Shown piece after piece: positions 24,998 to 35,165 of a DNA stretch of 64,000 nucleotides; within the stretch, counting starts at the first letter, position 1, and every line of letters starts with the position of its first letter. Both the position numbers and the translations under genes were made by a program. A model generated the notes under the pieces. The model saw only the letters and a list, made by a program, of their open reading frames with translations, searched no databases and was not told the DNA's origin. Source of the DNA: CAJQQK01 sp965224225 (GTDB taxonomy: Bacteria > Pseudomonadota > Alphaproteobacteria > Rhizobiales > Hyphomicrobiaceae); contig CBDCZF010000024.1 in assembly GCA_965224225.1 (NCBI GenBank), forward strand, positions 1 through 64,000, in the 5' to 3' direction.

Positions 24998-26947
24998 CTA
25001 TTCCCCAAGACCCATCTTGATGTAACCCGAAGGGCAGACATCCATGCAGATGTGGCAGCCGATGCAGGCCGAATAATCGGTGTAGACATAGCGCCCGACC
25101 GCTCGGTCTGCCTTCTTGACGCGATGGACGGCATCCTGCGGACAGTAGATGACGCAGTTGTCGCACTCGAAGCACATGCCGCAGCTCATGCACCGTTTGC
25201 CTTCGTGGATCGCCTGTTCTTCGCTGAGTCCTTTAAGGCGCTCATCGAAGTTGCCGAGCACTTCCTCGCTGCCGATGTGAACTTCGACGCGCCGTTCCCG
25301 GTCGTCGCGGGCGAAATGGCCTTTGAACAGTTCCGAGTGCGGGATGATCTGCGTGTCGGAACGATCTTCGTAGTTGTGCACGGCAAAGTCTTTCTCGTTC
25401 GTGCCGCGCTGCTGCAGATGGTCGTATTCGGAAGGATCGAGCTCACGCTGGTGCAGCTCGTTGAGCAGGTTGAAATGATGGACATCGACCTTCGGGCGCT
25501 TCTCGATCGGCTCGCCTGAGAGGAAGTCGTCGATGGTCTCGGAGGCAACGCGCCCGTGGCCGATGGCGGTCGTCAGCAGGTGCGGGCGAATGATGTCGCC
25601 ACCGGCAAAATGCTTCTCGCGGTCCTTCACCCTGTACATCGGATCCGTGGCGATGAAGCCCCTGCCACCGTCGAGTGCCTCGATACCGGAAAAGTCGCCC
25701 ATCTGGCCGATCGCCGAGATGATGATATCGCACTCGATCTCGAACTCGGTTCCTTCGACGGGTTCCGGCACCTGGCCCTTCATCGTGCACTCGCACATCT
25801 TGAGCGCCGTCGCCTTGCCGCTTGCGTCCTTGATCACCTCGAGCGGCATCACACCACCCTTGATGTCGACGCCTTCGCGCAGGGCATCCTCGCGCTCGCG
25901 TTCCGCCGCCGTCATGTCCTTGAGCGGGAACAGCGACGTCAGCGTTGCCATGGTGCCCTTGCGCTGCAGGGTTTCGGCAACATCGGTTGCCGTGTAGCCG
26001 ACGATCCCCGGGTCACCCACTTCCTTCTGGCGCTCGACCGTAATGTGGCCCAGTCGACGCGCCACCGAGGCAACGTCGATCGATGTGTCACCGCCGCCGA
26101 CGACGACCACCTTCTGAGCCGTTTGAAAGACCCAGCCCTCGTTGTAGGCGTCGAGGAACTCGATACCCGAAATGCAGTTCGGCGCATCGGCACCTGGGAT
26201 CGGCAGGGGCCTGCCGGTCTGCGCGCCGATCGCCCAGAAAATCGCATCGAATTCCGCTTCCAGCTGGTCGAGGGAGATATCCGCGCCAACCCGCGTCTTG
26301 GTGCGCACCTCGACACCAAGTTCGGTGATCCGGCCGATCTCGGCATCGAGCATTTCGCGCGGTGTGCGATAGCCCGGGATGCCGTAGCGCATCATGCCGC
26401 CGAGCATTTCGTGTGACTCGAAAATCGTGACGCCGTGGCCCTTGCGACGCAGGAAGTAGGCAGCCGTCAGGCCCGCCGGACCTCCGCCGATGACGGCGAC
26501 TTTCTTGCCCGTCTCGACACCGGGCGAGTCAAGCTTTGAACCGTTGTCGATCGCCCAGTCACCGACGTACTGCTCAACGGCGTTGATGCCGACGAAATCA
26601 TCGACCTCGTTACGGTTGCAGCCGTCCTCACAAGGGGCGGGGCACACCCGCCCCATCATCGAGGGAAACGGATTGGCAGCAGCCATCCGCTGGAATGCGT
26701 ATTCCTGCCACGACATGCCTTCGACCGGCGGCTTGTCCATCTGGCGGGCGATCGCCAGCCAGCCACGAATTTCGTGACCTGAAGGGCAAGAGCCCTGGCA
26801 GGGCGGCGTCTTGTGCACGTAGGTCGGGCACTTGTAGGAGTGGTCCGCCTGGAAGATCCGGTCTTCCAGTTCGACATCGTCGACCGTCTCACCCTCTGTG
26901 AATCGTCGAAACGTGTGTGGTTTCTCAGCCGCCACGGTCCCGGTCAT
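24998..26947 (-). CDS. dsrL: DsrL, iron-sulfur flavoprotein NAD(P)H oxidoreductase
   Basis: The 649-residue protein starts at ATG 26947 after GGGAGGAATT. An N-terminal Cys cluster (YVHKTPPCQGSCPSGHE) leads into an FAD-binding VAVIGGGPAGLTAAYFL near 168. A pyridine-nucleotide Rossmann motif VVVVGGGDTSIDVAS lies near 270, as in GltD-like proteins. A C-terminal ferredoxin domain carries CMSCGMCFECDNCVIYCP and CIGCHICMDVCPSGY. DsrL is needed for DsrAB-dependent sulfur oxidation and takes electrons from DsrAB to NAD(P). It lies between dsrK and dsrJ. Confidence 0.94.
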   Translation of the reverse strand: MTGTVAAEKPHTFRRFTEGETVDDVELEDRIFQADHSYKCPTYVHKTPPCQGSCPSGHEIRGWLAIARQMDKPPVEGMSWQEYAFQRMAAANPFPSMMGRVCPAPCEDGCNRNEVDDFVGINAVEQYVGDWAIDNGSKLDSPGVETGKKVAVIGGGPAGLTAAYFLRRKGHGVTIFESHEMLGGMMRYGIPGYRTPREMLDAEIGRITELGVEVRTKTRVGADISLDQLEAEFDAIFWAIGAQTGRPLPIPGADAPNCISGIEFLDAYNEGWVFQTAQKVVVVGGGDTSIDVASVARRLGHITVERQKEVGDPGIVGYTATDVAETLQRKGTMATLTSLFPLKDMTAAEREREDALREGVDIKGGVMPLEVIKDASGKATALKMCECTMKGQVPEPVEGTEFEIECDIIISAIGQMGDFSGIEALDGGRGFIATDPMYRVKDREKHFAGGDIIRPHLLTTAIGHGRVASETIDDFLSGEPIEKRPKVDVHHFNLLNELHQRELDPSEYDHLQQRGTNEKDFAVHNYEDRSDTQIIPHSELFKGHFARDDRERRVEVHIGSEEVLGNFDERLKGLSEEQAIHEGKRCMSCGMCFECDNCVIYCPQDAVHRVKKADRAVGRYVYTDYSACIGCHICMDVCPSGYIKMGLGE

Positions 26948-26982
26948 CTCAATTCCTCCCTGGCGCCGCTGGCGCGCCTCCT

Positions 26983-28524
<1,542 letters not shown>

Positions 28525-28544
28525 AGCTCACTCGCTCCCTGCCC

Positions 28545-29288
28545 TCATTGCCGCCCAGACCGCTCTCCGGCCTCGAGTTCGGCAGCCCAGGGTGCCAGAT
28601 GGCGCTGCTCACGCGGATTGTCGATCTGGTAACGTGACGGACTGAAAAACAGGCCCGGCCCGTGCAACAGCTTCGAGATCGGAAAGATGATCATCAGCAC
28701 GACCACCAGGCCCAGGTGAACGAGCAAAATGGGGTCGGCCGGCAAGGGCTGCCAATCGAAATACATCAGCCCCAGAAAGAACGCCTTGAGGGCGACGATG
28801 TCGGTGTGCGCGACATACTTCATCGCGAGGCCGCTCAAACCGATCGCAACCAGCAGTGCCAGCATGAGATGGTCGGACGGCGCCGAGATATAGCGGATGC
28901 GCGGCACCAGTATCCGCCGGCCCCAGAGCCCCAGCAGGCCCGCGACCATCGCAAACCCGGCATAGATGCCGAACGGCTGGATCAGCACGACCCATTCCCA
29001 CACCGGCTGCGTGAAATAACGCAGATGGCGCAGCAGCACGAGCACCAGTGCAGCATGGAAGAGCCAGCCGAACAGCCAGATCCACTTGTTGGCCTTGAAT
29101 AACGATTCAAAGAGCACAACCTCGCGGGCCAATCGGAGGGCGACCCCACCGCGCGTCGTCGGCGCCGGCGTCGTCGGAATCTTCAACGGTGCCGGCGTCT
29201 TGACGTATTGACGGATCCTCAATGCAAGACCGCCGACGAGGGCTACGAATGCAACGTAGAACGATACTGCATAGATGGCAGTAACCAC
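28545..29288 (-). CDS. dsrM: DsrM, NarI-like membrane cytochrome b
   Basis: The 247-residue protein has about five membrane helices. Conserved His residues (FHAALVLVLLRHLRYF, SDHLMLALL, LVHLGLVV, LLHGPGLFFSPS) can bind heme b as in NarI and HdrE. GTG at 29288 is preceded by AAGGAG. It pairs with DsrK at the membrane and exchanges electrons with the quinone pool. The Pro/Thr-rich cytoplasmic loop at 30-45 is a usual feature of the family. Confidence 0.93.
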   Translation of the reverse strand: MVTAIYAVSFYVAFVALVGGLALRIRQYVKTPAPLKIPTTPAPTTRGGVALRLAREVVLFESLFKANKWIWLFGWLFHAALVLVLLRHLRYFTQPVWEWVVLIQPFGIYAGFAMVAGLLGLWGRRILVPRIRYISAPSDHLMLALLVAIGLSGLAMKYVAHTDIVALKAFFLGLMYFDWQPLPADPILLVHLGLVVVLMIIFPISKLLHGPGLFFSPSRYQIDNPREQRHLAPWAAELEAGERSGRQ

Positions 29289-29333
29289 CTGGGGCTCCTT
29301 CGACCTGCGGGTAAATTGCTGTCAGGCTTCCAG

Positions 29334-29666
29334 CTAGACGCAACCCGTCGGCTTGGGCAAACCGGCGATCTTACAGGCCTGCTTTGCAGGGCCGTAAGGG
29401 AACAGCTCGTACATGTAGTCGTTGTTGCCCTTTTCCTTGCCGAACGACTTCCGGATCGCCTTGATGAGCACGCGGACGGCAGGCGCGATCTGATATTCCT
29501 CGTAGTACTCGCGAAGGAAATTGACCACTTCCCAGTGCTCATCGTTCATGTCAATGTTTTCTTCCTTGGCGATCAGTTCGGCGAGTTCCTTGCTCCAGTC
29601 ACTCAGCGTCGTGATGTAGCCTTCCTCGTCATGCTCGATCATTGTTCCGTTCAGTTGATAGGCCAT
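29334..29666 (-). CDS. dsrC: DsrC, sulfur-carrier protein
   Basis: The 110-residue protein has AGAGGAG before its start. Its C-terminal arm CKIAGLPKPTGCV carries both functional cysteines, Cys98 and Cys109, ten residues apart. These allow it to carry sulfur as a persulfide or trisulfide, which separates true DsrC from TusE and RspA relatives that lack one Cys. It accepts sulfur from DsrEFH and presents it to DsrAB. It lies between dsrH and dsrM as in purple sulfur bacteria. Confidence 0.96.
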   Translation of the reverse strand: MAYQLNGTMIEHDEEGYITTLSDWSKELAELIAKEENIDMNDEHWEVVNFLREYYEEYQIAPAVRVLIKAIRKSFGKEKGNNDYMYELFPYGPAKQACKIAGLPKPTGCV

Positions 29667-29715
29667 CTTCCGGCTCCTCTTGCTTCAATCAAGGGTCGAT
29701 AATTTCACCTGTCAC

Positions 29716-30024
29716 TCACAGCCACGAATGGGTGACATCGTATTTGCAGACGAGGTCGACGAACCCGCCGTAGTCGACGACCTCGATACCGTCGATCAGA
29801 TTGGCCTCGGCCAGCCCTCGAGCGGCGAGGTCCGGACCCAATGCATATATGGCAACACGCCCTTGCTGCGGCGATACATCACCGGCCGCACTCGTATCCT
29901 TGAGCGTGCCATAGACAGCATCCTCGATCAGAAGAATGCCATCGCCATCCTTGGCATGTTTGAGGCAACTGACCAGCGTCGACGTCTGGAACGGCGACTT
30001 GTTGACAGTGTGTAGAGTTGACAT
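29716..30024 (-). CDS. dsrH: DsrH, small subunit of the DsrEFH sulfurtransferase
   Basis: The 102-residue protein belongs to the DsrH/TusB family. Cys20 in TSTLVSCLKHA is the conserved active-site position. It forms a hexamer with DsrE and DsrF in the cytoplasm. DsrEFH is found in sulfur oxidisers and not in ordinary sulfate reducers, so it marks the pathway here as oxidative. It ends with the conserved-looking YDVTHSWL. Confidence 0.93.
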   Translation of the reverse strand: MSTLHTVNKSPFQTSTLVSCLKHAKDGDGILLIEDAVYGTLKDTSAAGDVSPQQGRVAIYALGPDLAARGLAEANLIDGIEVVDYGGFVDLVCKYDVTHSWL

Positions 30025-30045
30025 TGTGCGTCGCTGTCCCAGTCT

Positions 30046-30459
30046 TCAAAAACTCAGGATTACATCCTGCTGCGCCATGATCTCGGTCAATTCGCCCCGA
30101 TCGATGATGCGGATCGACGGCTTTTCCTCGTAGTCGTCGTCCTCGTCCTCATAGGTTACTTCCATGAGGTCGTCCGGCGTCAGGCCACGCTCTTGCAGGG
30201 ATTCCTTTTCCACGTAGAGCTTGGTGACATCGTAGTCGCCGAGCGCCCGGTAGGTCGGCGAGAAGTTCTTCATGCCGATCCCTTCGGTATTCTGCTTCTT
30301 GACGAGCTGGTAGACGCCGTCATCGAGGAAGGCGAGCGAGACGTCCTGATCAAAGGCCGCGCCGATCAGCACGACCTCCAGCGACTCGAGCGCATAGATC
30401 GTGCCGTACGGTGCTTTGCGGTTGACGTACAGGAACTTCTTCACGCCATCGGATGCCAT
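30046..30459 (-). CDS. dsrF: DsrF, subunit of the DsrEFH sulfurtransferase
   Basis: The 137-residue protein has the DsrE/F fold opening KKFLYVNRKAPYGTIYALESLEV and lacks a catalytic Cys, as expected of DsrF. GGAGGA precedes its start. Residues 102-111 form an acidic stretch (EDEDDDYEEK) that looks like an insertion relative to TusC; it may be a surface loop. It contributes structurally to the hexamer with DsrE and DsrH. Confidence 0.92.
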   Translation of the reverse strand: MASDGVKKFLYVNRKAPYGTIYALESLEVVLIGAAFDQDVSLAFLDDGVYQLVKKQNTEGIGMKNFSPTYRALGDYDVTKLYVEKESLQERGLTPDDLMEVTYEDEDDDYEEKPSIRIIDRGELTEIMAQQDVILSF

Positions 30460-30473
30460 CGCTCAGTCCTCCG

Positions 30474-30893
30474 TCAGTCGCCGAATGTGACCAGGCGGTC
30501 CGCATCGATACCCGCTTCGATCAACTGGCCGAGCCCCGAGATGCGGAACCCGGGTGCGATGTTGTCGGCATTCTTGCCGTGCCGCTTGGCCTCGTCCGCA
30601 TCAAGAATCCCGCGACGCTGGGCCGCCGCGATACACACCACCAGATCAAGGTTGTGCTCCTCGGCCAGCGCCGTCCAGTTGGATTGGATGTTGCGCTCGT
30701 CCTGCGGCGGCACGGTCAGCCGCGTGCCGTTGTTCACGCCGTCGTGGTAGAAGAAAACACGAAAGATCTCGTGCCCCTTTTCAAGCGCCGCCTTGGTGAA
30801 TTGATAGGCCGAGTCCGACGCTTGATGCGTATAGGGGCCTTCATTCACGACCACTGCCAGTTTCAAACGTTTGCCCTCCCGCAGACCGACCAT
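30474..30893 (-). CDS. dsrE: DsrE, catalytic subunit of the DsrEFH sulfurtransferase
   Basis: The 139-residue protein carries the conserved active Cys87 in LDLVVCIAAAQRRGI, the site that takes up sulfane sulfur before passing it to DsrC. The ATG at 30893 has a weak ribosome site. An in-frame TTG at 30866 follows GGGAGGG eight bases upstream and could be the true start, which would remove nine residues. It lies between dsrB and dsrF. Confidence 0.94.
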   Translation of the reverse strand: MVGLREGKRLKLAVVVNEGPYTHQASDSAYQFTKAALEKGHEIFRVFFYHDGVNNGTRLTVPPQDERNIQSNWTALAEEHNLDLVVCIAAAQRRGILDADEAKRHGKNADNIAPGFRISGLGQLIEAGIDADRLVTFGD

Positions 30894-30948
30894 TCCGAGC
30901 GCCCTGACGCAGATTGGCCCTGCGTCTCACACTAGAAGCGGATGTGCG

Positions 30949-32031
30949 TCAGAAGTGGATGTGCGTCGAGTTGTTCATCGTGTGACGCGCACCCGTCCAC
31001 GTATCGAGATGGTGCTTGGTGAACGCCAGCTCCGTCAGCTCGAAAAAGCGCGGCCAGCCGATGCGTTCGATCCACTCACCCATGCGCTCCCAATCGCGCG
31101 CATTGTCCTTGTAGGCGTAGAGGATCTTCATCACGATCGCTTCGACCTCGGGCCAACGCGGCGGATTGTTCGGCAGATTGGCGACCACCAGCTTGTGGAA
31201 GGTCGGCTTGGAGCGCGCGTTGGAATGCTTGCCGCCAACCCAGATGGCGATCTTGGTCGAATCTTCGCCGTTGATCTGCATCGGCGGGCACGGCGGATAG
31301 CAGGCTCCGCAGCAGATGCATTTCTTTTCATCGACTTCGAGCGAGGGCTTGCCGTCGACAATCGCGGGCCGGATGGCGGCCACCGGACAGCGTGCGACGA
31401 CGGCCGGCCGCTCGCACATGTTGGCGACCAGGTTGTGGTCGATCTTCGGCGGCTTGGTGTACTGCACGTTGATGGCAATATCGCCCTGCCCGCCGCAATT
31501 GATCTGGCAGCACGACGTCGTGATGCGCACCCGGTTGGGCATCTCTTCGCGCACGAACTCGGCATGCATCTTGTCCATCAGGCTCTTCACGACGCCCGAG
31601 GCATCGGTGCCGGGGATGTCGCAATGCAGCCAGCCCTGGGTGTGCGAGATCATCGACACCGAGTTGCCGGTACCGCCGACCGGAAAGCCTTCTGAGATGA
31701 GCTTGTCGATCAGCGGCTGCACTTTCGCTTCGTCGGCGACCATGTACTCGATATTCGAGCGCGTCGTGAAACGGAAGTGTCCATCCGCATAGTCATCGGC
31801 GATGTCGCAAAGCTTCCGGAGCGTATAGACGTCCATCTGGCGTTGCGTGCCGGCCCTGACCGTCCAGACGTCATCGCCGCTCTTGGAACGGTGGTGCAGA
31901 ACACCGGGCCGCGGCCGCTCGTGCCAGTCCCAGTTGCCGAAATTCTTCTTGAGCACCGGGTGCATGAACTGAAAGGGATCGGGAACCCCTGATTCGATGG
32001 GTGTACGGGGCTGGGCAGCTTGTTCAGCCAT
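30949..32031 (-). CDS. dsrB: DsrB, beta subunit of (reverse) dissimilatory sulfite reductase
   Basis: The 360-residue protein shows the DsrB blocks SHTQGWLHCDIPGTDASG, TTSCCQINCGGQGDIAIN and ARCPVAAIRPA, then a ferredoxin segment CICCGACYPPCPPMQING. ATG at 32031 follows GAGGACAAA. Together with DsrA it forms the alpha2beta2 siroheme enzyme that oxidises DsrC-bound sulfur to sulfite in sulfur oxidisers. It lies about 80 bases downstream of dsrA. The context of dsrEFH and dsrL indicates the oxidative direction. Confidence 0.96.
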   Translation of the reverse strand: MAEQAAQPRTPIESGVPDPFQFMHPVLKKNFGNWDWHERPRPGVLHHRSKSGDDVWTVRAGTQRQMDVYTLRKLCDIADDYADGHFRFTTRSNIEYMVADEAKVQPLIDKLISEGFPVGGTGNSVSMISHTQGWLHCDIPGTDASGVVKSLMDKMHAEFVREEMPNRVRITTSCCQINCGGQGDIAINVQYTKPPKIDHNLVANMCERPAVVARCPVAAIRPAIVDGKPSLEVDEKKCICCGACYPPCPPMQINGEDSTKIAIWVGGKHSNARSKPTFHKLVVANLPNNPPRWPEVEAIVMKILYAYKDNARDWERMGEWIERIGWPRFFELTELAFTKHHLDTWTGARHTMNNSTHIHF

Positions 32032-32111
32032 TTTGTCCTCCGGTTCAGATCCGAACCAAATGTTTCAATCAGCGGTCCGGTGGAGCAGTTTCCCGACCGG
32101 ACCGTGCGCTC

Positions 32112-33443
32112 TCACTCAGCAGCAACCGTGAGGCCGGCTTCCCGGGCTTTGCGTTCGAAATATTTCGCGGCTTCCTCATCGAAATCGTCGGTGCGCACAT
32201 AACAGGAGGTACGCGGGTGCTGCACCATGTTCGGATCCGGATCGATACCCATCGCATCAAGGAAGGCGGGCAGACCGATCCGGTCGATCGTCTCCCCGAT
32301 ACGCTCGTGCTCCAGCGCATTGTCGGCAAAGAACTCGATGATTTCACCGGCGAACTCGACGAGCTTTTCGTAATCCTCTTCGCTTTCGAGCTTCATGAAC
32401 GGAATGATCACTGTGCCCATCAGGTCGCCGACCTTGAGGGCGCGCTTGCCGCCGATCAAAATCGTGGCGCCCTTGTCATCACCTGGAGACAGCGCCTTCG
32501 GCATGACGTTGAGGCAGTGCATGCAGCGCACGCAGCTTTTGTTGTCGACCTCGAGCGTGTCATCGTCATTGAGGGAGAGCGCACGCGTCGGGCACATGGA
32601 AATGACCGAGTCGATCATGTACTTGCGACCGACCTTGCCGACGTAGGCCTTGACCTCGTCCTGGTCCACCTTCATGTCGTCGCGCCACGTCCCGATCACT
32701 GCGAAGTCGGCGCGGTGAATGGCGTTGACGCAGTCGTTCGGGCAGCCTGAGAACTTGAACTTGATCTTGTAGGGCAGCGCCGGCCGGTGGATCTCGCCAA
32801 CGTATTCGTTGATGATCCCGCGATGGGCGCGCTGCTCGTTGTAGCACGACATCTCGCAGCGGGCCGCGCCGACGCAGCTCATACCGGTGCGCAGACAGGG
32901 CCCTGCACCGCCAAGGTCGAAGCCAAGTTCGTTGAGTTGGTCGAAGGCCTTCTGGGTGTTCTCGGTCGTCGCCCCCTGGAACATGATGTTGCCGGTCTGG
33001 CCGTGGAAAGCGATAAGGCCTGAGCCCGTCTCTTCCCAGATGTCACAGATCTTGCGCATGACATCTGAATCGTAGTGGTTGCCGGCCGGCGGCATCACGC
33101 GCAGGGTGTGGAACTCTTTCGATTCGGGGAACTTCTCGGCCACCTGCGAGAAACGTGGAATAATGCCGCCACCGTACTTGTAGACACTGACGACACCGCC
33201 CTTCCAGAAGCCCAGTTTTTCCTCGTAGGAATGCTCGAGCTGACCGAGCAGGTCGTTCATCATCGGCGCGTATTGCTTGTCCTTGGAATCGCGCAGCCGC
33301 TTCAGGCCGGTCACGAAACTCGGCCAAGGACCGCTCTCCAGTTCATCGAGCATCGGCGTTGGATGGTGATCGGCCGACGCCCCGTTTGCCTCGGTGGAGG
33401 CCGGAGCTTCATCGTTGGGTTTGCGCGTTTCGTCTTGGCTCAT
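32112..33443 (-). CDS. dsrA: DsrA, alpha subunit of (reverse) dissimilatory sulfite reductase
   Basis: I start the gene at 33443 after the purine-rich GGGAAGGGAAG, giving 443 residues; a frame to 33632 adds non-DsrA residues. Siroheme-[4Fe-4S] ligands are visible as Cys190-x5-Cys196 and Cys234-x3-Cys238 (FSGCPNDC). A ferredoxin domain follows with SVISMCPTRAL and SCVRCMHCLNVMPKAL. The N-terminal 30 residues are Asp/Glu/Ala-rich and probably flexible. It is the first gene of the dsr operon and diverges from the dioxygenase-cysG operon. Confidence 0.96.
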   Translation of the reverse strand: MSQDETRKPNDEAPASTEANGASADHHPTPMLDELESGPWPSFVTGLKRLRDSKDKQYAPMMNDLLGQLEHSYEEKLGFWKGGVVSVYKYGGGIIPRFSQVAEKFPESKEFHTLRVMPPAGNHYDSDVMRKICDIWEETGSGLIAFHGQTGNIMFQGATTENTQKAFDQLNELGFDLGGAGPCLRTGMSCVGAARCEMSCYNEQRAHRGIINEYVGEIHRPALPYKIKFKFSGCPNDCVNAIHRADFAVIGTWRDDMKVDQDEVKAYVGKVGRKYMIDSVISMCPTRALSLNDDDTLEVDNKSCVRCMHCLNVMPKALSPGDDKGATILIGGKRALKVGDLMGTVIIPFMKLESEEDYEKLVEFAGEIIEFFADNALEHERIGETIDRIGLPAFLDAMGIDPDPNMVQHPRTSCYVRTDDFDEEAAKYFERKAREAGLTVAAE

Positions 33444-33719
33444 TGGGGGCTTCCCTTCCCGACGACGGGCTGGTTCTTTCCTGCCCGGTGCTTCTGTGGC
33501 TTCTGAAGTCTTGGTTTCCAAATATTTACCTACCGACGGACAGACAACAAGCACGTAAAACTTGCTACCGCCGACAGCTGTCTGTAGTTCAAATACCATT
33601 TTTTGAATATATTGCAAATTGCCTATCGGCACCGGTGTTTGGCATCTTGGTCGAACCTCTGGAGGACGGCCCGAATCGGGCCCCCGAGCCGACTTGCAGA
33701 CCCGTCACGGACGAGTGAA
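33444..33719. promoter_or_regulatory. Shared divergent promoter region of the dsr operon and the dioxygenase-cysG operon
   Basis: This 276-base gap is the only likely promoter site for the 13-kb dsr operon and for the plus-strand operon. The stretch 33520-33640 is clearly AT-richer than its flanks. It contains the partial inverted repeat GACAGCTGTC (33571-33580) and a TTCAAA/TTTGAA pair near 33589-33608. These could be regulator sites, but no known operator is recognised. Confidence 0.5.
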
Positions 33720-34658
33720 ATGAGTGCTTCGATGACACCACTAGGCGCGATCAACTCTGCCGGCCGCCTCCCGGTGGCCCTCGGGCCCGATTGCAGCGAT
33801 GCCTATCGACACTGGCGCGACGCAAAGCTTGCTGCCTATCCGGCCCGTAGTGACGACCTGTTCGTCGAAATCGACGATCTCGCCAACCCCAGCGAAGCCG
33901 AACGCGAGGCCGTCAGGCGATCGCTTCGGCGTGCGAACATGGCCATATACGTCTGCCGCCGGGCCGAGCAGGAGCCCTCCCGGCTCACGCAGGACCTGCA
34001 GGCAATGGCCAGCGCCTTCGGACTTTGTGATCTGGAGCGGCACCGGTCGGCAGGTGATGGCGGGCTTGTCGCGCTTGAAGACGCCGAGAATGGTTCACGC
34101 AGCAAGTACATCCCCTACACGAACCGGGCCCTCAACTGGCACACAGACGGCTATTACAATGCTCCCGATGCCCGAATTCGCGCATTCCTCCTGCATTGCG
34201 CCCGCAGTTCATCGAGTGGCGGCGAGAACGGACTGCTCGACCCCGAGATCGCCTATATCCGGCTGCGGGACATCTCGGACGATCTCGTGGCTGCGCTGAT
34301 GCGCCCCGATGCCATGACAATTCCGGCCAACGTCGAACAAGACGGCACCGTTCGCCCGGCCAGCATCGGCCCCGTCTTTTCGTTCGAGCCGGAAGATGGC
34401 ACGCTCCACATGCGCTATACGGCACGCAAACGCCATGTCATCTGGCGCGACGATGCCGAGACACGCTCTGCCGCCGCAGCCCTACTTGACTTGCTGACGG
34501 GCGGTGACGATGTGATCCAGCACCGCCTGAAACCGGGTGAAGGCCTGCTCTGCAACAATGTGCTGCACAATCGCAGTGCATTCGAAGATGACCCCACCAT
34601 CGGAGCGCGCCGGCTCTATCTGCGCGCACGTTATGCCAACCGCATCCAGGCCACTTGA
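33720..34658 (+). CDS. TauD/TfdA-like Fe(II)/2-oxoglutarate dioxygenase
   Basis: The 312-residue protein has the facial triad His141 and Asp143 in NWHTDGYYN and His283 in VLHNRSAF. Arg298 or Arg304 is available to bind 2-oxoglutarate. It begins at ATG 33720 after a weak purine stretch. TauD relatives hydroxylate carbon next to sulfonate, carboxylate or amine groups, and TauD itself releases sulfite from taurine. Here it diverges from dsrA and leads an operon with two small genes and cysG. It could therefore feed organosulfur into the pathway or modify a Dsr component or cofactor; neither is shown. Confidence 0.8.
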   Translation: MSASMTPLGAINSAGRLPVALGPDCSDAYRHWRDAKLAAYPARSDDLFVEIDDLANPSEAEREAVRRSLRRANMAIYVCRRAEQEPSRLTQDLQAMASAFGLCDLERHRSAGDGGLVALEDAENGSRSKYIPYTNRALNWHTDGYYNAPDARIRAFLLHCARSSSSGGENGLLDPEIAYIRLRDISDDLVAALMRPDAMTIPANVEQDGTVRPASIGPVFSFEPEDGTLHMRYTARKRHVIWRDDAETRSAAAALLDLLTGGDDVIQHRLKPGEGLLCNNVLHNRSAFEDDPTIGARRLYLRARYANRIQAT

Positions 34659-34684
34659 AAAGACGACGCGACGGGAGGTCCGAT

Positions 34685-34903
34685 ATGTTGAACCTGAGCG
34701 ATTTGATCATCCAGAACCCGGACTGCAATTCGTTCGATGAACTGCGCCAGATCGTTATCAAAGCCGCCGAGGACGGCGCCATCGTGATGCATTTCGACAT
34801 CAAGCCGGACTATCGCGACACGCCGCGCGACTGGACGCAGCGCCTCGAGTGGGCCTTCTATTCGGGCGACAAATATCCTGACAAGTGGGGCTACAAGCGA
34901 TGA
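34685..34903 (+). CDS. Small protein of unknown function (72 aa), dsr-linked
   Basis: ATG at 34685 follows GGGAGG and gives MLNLSDLIIQNPDCN at the start. The protein is soluble, without signal peptide or membrane segment, and rich in Asp, Trp and aromatic residues near its end (DWTQRLEWAFYSGDKYPDKW). A single Cys lies at residue 14. I recognise no family. Its stop overlaps the start of the next small gene by four bases (ATGA), so the two are translationally coupled and their products probably work together. It follows the dioxygenase gene by 26 bases. Confidence 0.72.
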   Translation: MLNLSDLIIQNPDCNSFDELRQIVIKAAEDGAIVMHFDIKPDYRDTPRDWTQRLEWAFYSGDKYPDKWGYKR

Positions 34904-35112
34904 CGGGCGAGAAACTCGAGCAGCTTGACAAGTTCGAGGCGCCTTACGGCCGTGAGATTAAGGTAACGGCCGTTGACCACGAGTCGGGCATGAAGATGCT
35001 GCGCCTCAACATTCGCGAGGGACGCCGGTTCACGATCTTCGACATCGATGCCCGAACCGCCCGGCACTGGGCCGAAGTCCTGAATAAGTGGGCCGACAGT
35101 ACGGGCGAATGA
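34900..35112 (+). CDS. Small protein of unknown function (70 aa), dsr-linked
   Basis: The protein starts MTGEKLEQLDKFEAPYGR and contains a compact alternating pattern (MKMLRLNIREGRRFTIFDI) followed by a helix (ARTARHWAEVLNKWAD). This suggests a small beta-sheet-plus-helix fold. It has no Cys, signal peptide or membrane segment. I do not recognise its family. It overlaps the preceding small gene by four bases and lies 53 bases before cysG, so all four plus-strand genes can form one operon. An assembly or regulatory role for DsrAB or the dioxygenase is possible but is inference. Confidence 0.72.
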   Translation: MTGEKLEQLDKFEAPYGREIKVTAVDHESGMKMLRLNIREGRRFTIFDIDARTARHWAEVLNKWADSTGE

Positions 35113-35165
35113 AATGTCGCCCACGACGCAGAGCGTGAGCCGGGCAGAAGAGGGCTTGAAGCCAG

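Noticed and set aside
24990..25193. N-terminal extension of dsrJ
   Set aside because: It overlaps dsrL in another frame and codes a Leu/His/Arg-rich stretch typical of a shadow; a signal peptide starts cleanly at 24989.
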